DNA of 19,892 nt from SIG603 sp964370405 (GTDB taxonomy: Bacteria > Bacillota > Clostridia > Oscillospirales > Acutalibacteraceae). Both the position numbers and the translations under genes were made by a program. Positions 15,408 through 19,892 of the stretch are shown here, one piece after another. The notes under the pieces were generated by a model. That model worked only from the letters and a program-made list of their open reading frames with translations. It was not told the origin of the DNA and ran no database searches. Position 1 is the first letter of the stretch. Each line of letters opens with the position of its first letter. The DNA is taken from assembly GCA_964370405.1 (NCBI GenBank), contig CAYJJB010000035.1, forward strand, positions 1 to 19,892. The letters run 5' to 3'.

Positions 15408-16148
15408 TCAGTAAAAAACTTTGTCTAAATAAAGCCCCTGCGGTGGTGCTTTTGGTCCCGCCTCCATGCGGTCTTTTGCCTTTATTATAAAGGGTATTTG
15501 CCCTCTTTCAATTTTTCCTTGTTGAATTTTTAAAAGTGTGCCCACCATAATTCTTACCATATTGTATAAAAATCCGTCGCCACACACCGAAAAAATCACT
15601 TCATCGCCTACTCTTTTTACACTGCAATCAAACATGGTTCTAGTGGCATCTAAAAGCACTCTCTCATCTCTTGTGCAAAAAGACGTAAAATCATGTGTGC
15701 CTATAAACGCCTTTGCTTCTTCATTTAGCATTTTTTCATCCATTTTATACCAGTAGTGCAGCGCCCTATTTGCAAGGAAAGGATTTTTTTCTTCTCTATT
15801 CCAAATTCTATAAATATACTGTTTTTTTACACAGGAATATCTTGCGTGAAAGTCCATGTCCACCTCTTTGCAAGACAATGCTGCTATGCTGTCGGGTAAA
15901 AAATGGTTAAGTGCACCAACAAGCCTTTTTGTAGGAATATCTCTATCTGTTTTTATGCTTATGCAGTACATGTTGGCATGAACACCCGAGTCTGTCCTGC
16001 TGCAACCTTTAACATCTGCATTATTTCCAATTATTTTATATAGCGCATTTTGAAAAACCTCTTGCACCGTGACTGCATTTTGCTGAATTTGATAGCCATG
16101 GTAAAACGAGCCGTCAAAGGCTATTGTTAGAAGTAAATTTCTATCCAT
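15408..16148 (-). CDS. truA: tRNA pseudouridine synthase A
   Basis: A cytoplasmic enzyme that converts uridines 38-40 of the tRNA anticodon stem-loop to pseudouridine. The 246-residue length is usual. The active-site motif CSRTDSGVHA (49-58) holds the catalytic aspartate D53, in a form where the common GRTD is CSRTD. Other matches are YHGYQIQQ near residue 16-23 and the C-terminal FLYNMVRIMVGTL. Its ribosome site GAGG is formed from the last codons of ecfT (GTG AGG TAA), and the gap between the genes is 3 nt, so the two are probably translationally coupled. ecfA1-ecfA2-ecfT-truA is a conserved order in Firmicutes. Confidence 0.96.
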   Translation of the reverse strand: MDRNLLLTIAFDGSFYHGYQIQQNAVTVQEVFQNALYKIIGNNADVKGCSRTDSGVHANMYCISIKTDRDIPTKRLVGALNHFLPDSIAALSCKEVDMDFHARYSCVKKQYIYRIWNREEKNPFLANRALHYWYKMDEKMLNEEAKAFIGTHDFTSFCTRDERVLLDATRTMFDCSVKRVGDEVIFSVCGDGFLYNMVRIMVGTLLKIQQGKIERGQIPFIIKAKDRMEAGPKAPPQGLYLDKVFY

Positions 16149-16151
16149 ATT

Positions 16152-16967
16152 TTACCTCACTATCGGTGGTACTATATAAAGCAGTGCTATAAAACCTGCT
16201 AAAAAAATCACACAAAGACCAATGCAAATATAGTCTACTTTAGAAAATTTCATAATTTTCATTTTTGTTCTTCCGTGCCCACCTGTGTAGCATCTGCTCT
16301 CCATTGCGGTTGCAAGGTCATACGCACGCCTAAAAGCCGACACAAAAAGAGGTATAAGTATTGGCACAAGTGCTTTAATTTTTTGCATAAGTCCGCCACT
16401 TTCCATATCGGCACCTCTTGCCTTTTGTGCGCTCATAATTTTATCTGTTTCCTCTAAAAGAGTTGGAACAAAGCGCAGTGCTATGGTCATCATCATTGCA
16501 AATTCATGCACTGGCACTTTTATATAAGAAAGTGGCTTTAAAAGCCTTTCAATAGCATCGGTAAGCTGTGTGGGCGAACTTGTAAATGTGAGCACTGAGC
16601 TTATGAGTATTAAGCATAAAATTCTTATGACTATTATTATGCTATAATAAATTCCACCCATGGTGATTTTTAAAATACCCCACTCAAAAATGGGTTCACC
16701 CGTGCCGTAAAACATATTTAGTACCGATGTAAAAATTAAAATAAATATAACAGGTTTTAATGATTTAATATAGTTTTTTACTGACACTTTTGAAAGCGCT
16801 ATGCTAATTGTTACAAGCACAAAAACCATTAAAAGGTTTACAAAATTGTGTGCTGTAAAGCAAAGCACTATAAAAAATATTGTAAGGCAAATTTTTAGTC
16901 TTACATCTAGGGCATGTATTATGCTTTTTGCAGGAAAATACTGACCTATGGTTATATCTGATATCAT
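16152..16967 (-). CDS. ecfT: Energy-coupling factor transporter transmembrane protein EcfT
   Basis: The membrane scaffold of an ECF-type vitamin or metal importer. It links the two ATPases to interchangeable substrate-binding S components. The protein has 271 residues with several helices (about 27-58, 70-86, 103-127, 155-170, 240-265). The two coupling motifs expected in the C-terminal cytoplasmic helices are present: AQKARG (180-185) and AMESRCY (221-227). It begins within the ecfA2 stop (ATGA overlap), with GGGGG 7 nt upstream. No S-component gene is in this window, which fits a shared (group II) module that serves S proteins encoded elsewhere. Confidence 0.95.
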   Translation of the reverse strand: MISDITIGQYFPAKSIIHALDVRLKICLTIFFIVLCFTAHNFVNLLMVFVLVTISIALSKVSVKNYIKSLKPVIFILIFTSVLNMFYGTGEPIFEWGILKITMGGIYYSIIIVIRILCLILISSVLTFTSSPTQLTDAIERLLKPLSYIKVPVHEFAMMMTIALRFVPTLLEETDKIMSAQKARGADMESGGLMQKIKALVPILIPLFVSAFRRAYDLATAMESRCYTGGHGRTKMKIMKFSKVDYICIGLCVIFLAGFIALLYIVPPIVR

Positions 16968-17830
16968 AAATTTACCCCCTTTTCTTTAAAAATGGGTATA
17001 AGTTGCTCTAAGGCATGGTCAACTGTTAAAGTGCTTACATCAACTGGCAGTCCTATATCATAAAGCTTTTGCATGATATGCGTAATTTGTGGAATTTTAA
17101 GTCCTATTTCACGCAGTCTTTTTCCGTGAGAAAACACAGTTTTTGTCTTGTCTAAAAATTCAATTTTACCTTTATTTAAAACCAATACCCTATCCGCCGA
17201 CTTTGCTATATCTTCCATGCTGTGAGAAATTAGCAACACGGTGTTTTTTCTTTTTTCATGATAGTTTTTAATTTGCTTTAACAGCTTTTCTCGCCCCTTT
17301 GGGTCAAGGCCTGCCGTGGGCTCGTCCAAAATAAGCACGTCAGGGTCCATTGCAATAACACCTGCAATTGCGGCACGACGTTTTTGTCCGCCCGAAAGTT
17401 CAAACGGAGATTTTTCCCAAAGCTCTTCGGATAAATCGGTAAATCTTGCCGCCTCTCTTGCTTTTTCTAAAGCTTCACTTTCAGATAAACCCATGTTTTT
17501 AGGGCCAAAACTTATGTCTTTTATCACCGTTTCATCAAAAAGTTGATATTCTGGATACTGAAAAACCATTCCTACTTTAAATCTTATTTGTCTAATTTTT
17601 TTAGGCTCTTCCCAAATGTCTTTGCCGCTTAGCACTACCTTGCCTGAAGTTGGCCTTATTAGTCCATTAAGCATTTGTATCAGTGTTGATTTTCCGCTTC
17701 CTGTATGTCCTATAACACCTAAAAATTCACCTTCTTCAATGTTAAAACTGATGTTATCCACCGCAGTTTTTTCAAAAGGCGTCCTAAGTCCATAGGTATA
17801 TGTTAAATTTTTTATTTCTATAATCGCCAT
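16964..17830 (-). CDS. ecfA2: Energy-coupling factor transporter ATP-binding protein EcfA2
   Basis: One of the paired ABC ATPases of the ECF importer. Numbered from the ATG at 17830 (288 residues): Walker A GHTGSGKST (41-49), Q-loop region FQYPEYQLF (90-98), signature LSGGQ (145-149), Walker B VLILDEP (165-171) and switch H203. The FQYPEYQLF form is typical of EcfA2, as against QQNPDNQ in EcfA1. The open frame extends to an ATG at 17878, which would overlap the end of ecfA1 and add 16 residues with no counterpart in the family; AAGAG lies 8 nt before the ATG at 17830, so I chose that. It overlaps ecfT by 4 nt. Confidence 0.95.
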   Translation of the reverse strand: MAIIEIKNLTYTYGLRTPFEKTAVDNISFNIEEGEFLGVIGHTGSGKSTLIQMLNGLIRPTSGKVVLSGKDIWEEPKKIRQIRFKVGMVFQYPEYQLFDETVIKDISFGPKNMGLSESEALEKAREAARFTDLSEELWEKSPFELSGGQKRRAAIAGVIAMDPDVLILDEPTAGLDPKGREKLLKQIKNYHEKRKNTVLLISHSMEDIAKSADRVLVLNKGKIEFLDKTKTVFSHGKRLREIGLKIPQITHIMQKLYDIGLPVDVSTLTVDHALEQLIPIFKEKGVNL

Positions 17831-17844
17831 TTTATTACTCTTTC

Positions 17845-18684
17845 TCAACCGATATATTTCTCTAATTTTGCTATACACTCCTGCGTATTGAGTGGCAGTC
17901 CATCAAGTTCAAACCCAGCAATTTTCAATTCGTGAAAAAGCTCTGTTGCTTGTGGTATATCAAGGCTGTGCTCTCTTAAAAGCTCCACCTTAGAAAAAAC
18001 TTCTTTTGGCGCTCCACTTGTAAGCACAGCACCTTTATCCATAACTATAACTCTATCCGCCTGAGTCGCCTCATCCATATAATGGGTGATTAATATTATG
18101 GTAATTCCCTCTTCTTTGTTGAGTTTTTTAATTGTGTCCATTACTTCTTGCCTGCCCTTAGGGTCAAGCATAGCCGTGGGTTCGTCTAAAACTATGCATT
18201 TGGTCTGCATGGCAAGAACACCTGCAATTGCAACCCTTTGCTTTTGTCCGCCTGAAAGCTTAAACGGCGCATGTTCTCTATACTCATACATTCCAACGTC
18301 TTTAAGTGCGCTATCTACCCTTTTTCTTATTTCAAGTGGTGGCACACCCAAGTTTTCAGGGCCAAAAGCCACGTCTTCTTCCACTATTCCTGCAACAAGC
18401 TGGTTATCAGGATTTTGTTGTACAAGGCCCACTCTTCTTCTTATTTCTATATGAGTTTTCTCGTCTTTAGTATTTATTCCATCAATTAAAACTTCACCAG
18501 ACAGCGGTGTTAACATGCCATTAAATATTTTTGCAAGAGTAGATTTTCCGCAGCCATTATGGCCTAAAAGGCACACAAATTCGCCCTCTTCTATACTCAT
18601 GTCAACGCCTTTTAGCACTTCAACACTGTCCACTTCGTCCGGATTATATGAAAATCTTAAATTTTTTACATCTATTAACGCCAC
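17845..18684 (-). CDS. ecfA1: Energy-coupling factor transporter ATP-binding protein EcfA1
   Basis: The second ATPase of the ECF module, 279 residues. Visible are Walker A GHNGCGKST (41-49), Q-loop QQNPDNQ (89-95, the EcfA1 form), signature LSGGQ (143-147), Walker B CIVLDEP (163-169) and switch H201. The start is a GTG, with a weak AAGAG about 8 nt upstream, and gives the family's usual N-terminus (MALIDVKNLRFSY). It is first in the ecfA1-ecfA2-ecfT-truA series and lies 18 nt after the methyltransferase gene. In many Firmicutes this set follows rpoA-rplQ; here it does not. Confidence 0.95.
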   Translation of the reverse strand: MALIDVKNLRFSYNPDEVDSVEVLKGVDMSIEEGEFVCLLGHNGCGKSTLAKIFNGMLTPLSGEVLIDGINTKDEKTHIEIRRRVGLVQQNPDNQLVAGIVEEDVAFGPENLGVPPLEIRKRVDSALKDVGMYEYREHAPFKLSGGQKQRVAIAGVLAMQTKCIVLDEPTAMLDPKGRQEVMDTIKKLNKEEGITIILITHYMDEATQADRVIVMDKGAVLTSGAPKEVFSKVELLREHSLDIPQATELFHELKIAGFELDGLPLNTQECIAKLEKYIG

Positions 18685-18702
18685 AATACACGCTCTTTTC
18701 TA

Positions 18703-19566
18703 TTATTTTTGCCAAATTGCAGTGCTTCCACAAGGAAGGCACATGCCTGTTTGTGTCACCTTAAGTCCTATTTCGTCGGCACTTACTTTGCCACCAAATT
18801 TTGGTTTTAATGTTACGTTTAGTAAATATTCCATAACAGATGGCGAAAGGCCTGCTGTATATGAATTAAGTATAAAAAACAGTGGCTCTTCCGATAAAAT
18901 CGGTATGCACATATCGACTAAGCCAGAAAGTTGCTCTTCAAGTTTCCACACTTCACCACCAGGACCTCTTCCGTAAGATGGAGGGTCCATAATTATTGCG
19001 TCATAAGTGTTTCCTCTTCTTATTTCTCTTTGCACAAATTTTACACAGTCATCCACAAGCCATCTTACAGGTAGCTCCTGCATATTTGAGGCGGTGGCAT
19101 TTTCACGTGCCCACTGCACCATACCTTTTGATGCATCAACATGTGTAAGCTTTGCCCCTGCTTTCATGCACGCAAGTGTTGCAGCACCTGTATATCCAAA
19201 TAGGTTTAAAACCTTTACATCATCTCTGCCACTTTGCAGAATCTTCTCCATTGCAAAGTCCCAGTTTGTCGCTTGCTCAGGAAAAATTCCTGTGTGTTTA
19301 AATCCCATTGTTTTAAGCCTAAAAGTCATGTCGCTATATTTAATTTTCCAAACATCTGGCATTTTTTTAAGCACTTGCCATGCTCCACCACCTGAGTTTG
19401 AGCGATTGTACACGGCATGTGCATTTTTCCAAAGTGGATTTTTTTTATCGCTTTTCCATATAATTTGTGGGTCTGGTCTTATTAAAATAATATCGCCCCA
19501 GCGCTCTAGTCTTTGACCCTCACTTGTGTCTATTAGTTCATAATCTTCCCAATTTGCAAATCTCAT
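18703..19566 (-). CDS. Class I SAM-dependent methyltransferase (RlmI/RlmK-like)
   Basis: A 287-residue methyltransferase with a Rossmann core: SAM motif I NLFGYTGAATL (121-131), an acidic motif II THVDAS (141-146), and motif IV DPPSYGRGP (194-202). DPPSYGRG is typical of COG1092 relatives, which methylate cytosines or guanines in 23S rRNA (RlmI, RlmK). The PUA domain of RlmI is missing; the first 110 residues instead form a compact N-terminal extension. Substrate is unknown; RNA is the likely one. An AAAGG lies 8 nt before the ATG. It follows glmM by 17 nt and precedes ecfA1, so it probably belongs to the same transcript. Confidence 0.85.
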   Translation of the reverse strand: MRFANWEDYELIDTSEGQRLERWGDIILIRPDPQIIWKSDKKNPLWKNAHAVYNRSNSGGGAWQVLKKMPDVWKIKYSDMTFRLKTMGFKHTGIFPEQATNWDFAMEKILQSGRDDVKVLNLFGYTGAATLACMKAGAKLTHVDASKGMVQWARENATASNMQELPVRWLVDDCVKFVQREIRRGNTYDAIIMDPPSYGRGPGGEVWKLEEQLSGLVDMCIPILSEEPLFFILNSYTAGLSPSVMEYLLNVTLKPKFGGKVSADEIGLKVTQTGMCLPCGSTAIWQK

Positions 19567-19583
19567 TTATATCGCCTTTCAAT

Positions 19584-19892
19584 TTAGCATAATTCTTTTT
19601 TTATAATGTCAGCAAGTTCATCAGCAATTTTTTCAATTTGCTCCAAACTTTGCCCCTCTACCATTATTCTTAAAAGTGGTTCAGTACCTGAGGGTCTTAC
19701 CACTATTCTTCCTGTGTCTGAAAGCTCTTGTGTCGCCTTATTAAGTGCATCACGCACCTTATAGTTTGTGTAAAATTCTGCTTTTCCATCAGCGCTTAAT
19801 GTAATATTTTTAAGCACTTGCGGATATTTTTCTAAAACAGATTTTAAAGAAGACATTTTTGCCTCTCTTCTTTTCATAATGCTTAAAAGATG
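19584..19892 (-). CDS. glmM: Phosphoglucosamine mutase, C-terminal part (cut by right edge)
   Basis: GlmM converts glucosamine-6-phosphate to glucosamine-1-phosphate for UDP-GlcNAc and so for peptidoglycan. Only the last 102 residues are in the window; the frame is open to the last base (HLLSIMKRRE and on), so the ATG at 19877 is internal, not the start. The phosphate-binding loop RPSGTEP (66-72 of the fragment) and the KYPQVLKNI stretch (22-30) match the GlmM C-terminal domain; KYPQ followed by V-x-N favours GlmM over phosphomannomutase or PgcA. The active-site serine and metal-binding domains lie outside. It is the first visible gene of the rightmost leftward run. Confidence 0.9.
   Translation of the reverse strand, partial: HLLSIMKRREAKMSSLKSVLEKYPQVLKNITLSADGKAEFYTNYKVRDALNKATQELSDTGRIVVRPSGTEPLLRIMVEGQSLEQIEKIADELADIIKKELC

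Noticed and set aside
16964..17878. Start of ecfA2 at 17878
   Set aside because: It would overlap ecfA1 by 34 nt and add 16 unconserved residues; the ATG at 17830 has a ribosome site and gives the family N-terminus.
19007..19516. 169-residue plus-strand ORF opposite the methyltransferase
   Set aside because: It is a reverse-frame shadow without ribosome site or known motif.
19584..19877. A complete 97-residue small protein at the right end
   Set aside because: The frame stays open to 19892 and its sequence matches the C-terminus of GlmM, so the ATG is internal.

Overview
The window comes from an AT-rich, low-GC Gram-positive bacterium, most likely a member of the Clostridia known from a draft or metagenome assembly (there is a 10-base N run at 13183-13192). 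The reasons are the gene content (a BofA-like protein, a ClpE-type unfoldase, ECF transporter, CvpA beside a DUF5711-type protein), strong Shine-Dalgarno sites and the A/T-biased codon use. It is a compact chromosomal housekeeping region. There is no gene-free stretch above 300 bases, and I see no mobile element, CRISPR array, tRNA or rRNA.

Layout: (1) 1-5276, minus strand: murD, rnr, a 58-residue BofA-like ORF, nagA and a zinc-ribbon protein cut by the left edge. (2) 5277-5429: a divergent control region with two well-formed, extended -10 type promoters. (3) 5430-10255, plus strand: a D-2-hydroxyacid dehydrogenase and an RlmD-type rRNA methyltransferase, followed by a second transcription unit with its own near-consensus promoter (7766-7794). 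That unit encodes a lipoprotein metallopeptidase of the M3 type and a four-helix membrane protein of the DUF1461/TIGR01906 family, the family of the lipoprotein transacylase Lit. (4) 10257-10299: a perfect 20-bp bidirectional terminator between convergent units. (5) 10298-19892, minus strand, read right to left: glmM (cut by the right edge), a class I methyltransferase, ecfA1, ecfA2, ecfT, truA, a DUF5711-type protein, cvpA, pgsA and a ClpE-like ATPase.

The main theme is the cell envelope: amino-sugar flow (nagA, glmM), peptidoglycan precursor synthesis (murD), phospholipid synthesis (pgsA), envelope proteins (CvpA, DUF5711, lipoprotein peptidase, Lit-like) and vitamin uptake (ECF module). 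RNA maintenance genes (rnr, rlmD, truA, a second methyltransferase) are interspersed. The observation I rate highest is the two-gene unit that pairs a predicted lipoprotein with a predicted lipoprotein acyl-remodelling enzyme. Others of note are the short BofA-like ORF, an inverted repeat in front of the ClpE-like gene, and a pgsA whose true start can be recovered across the assembly gap.
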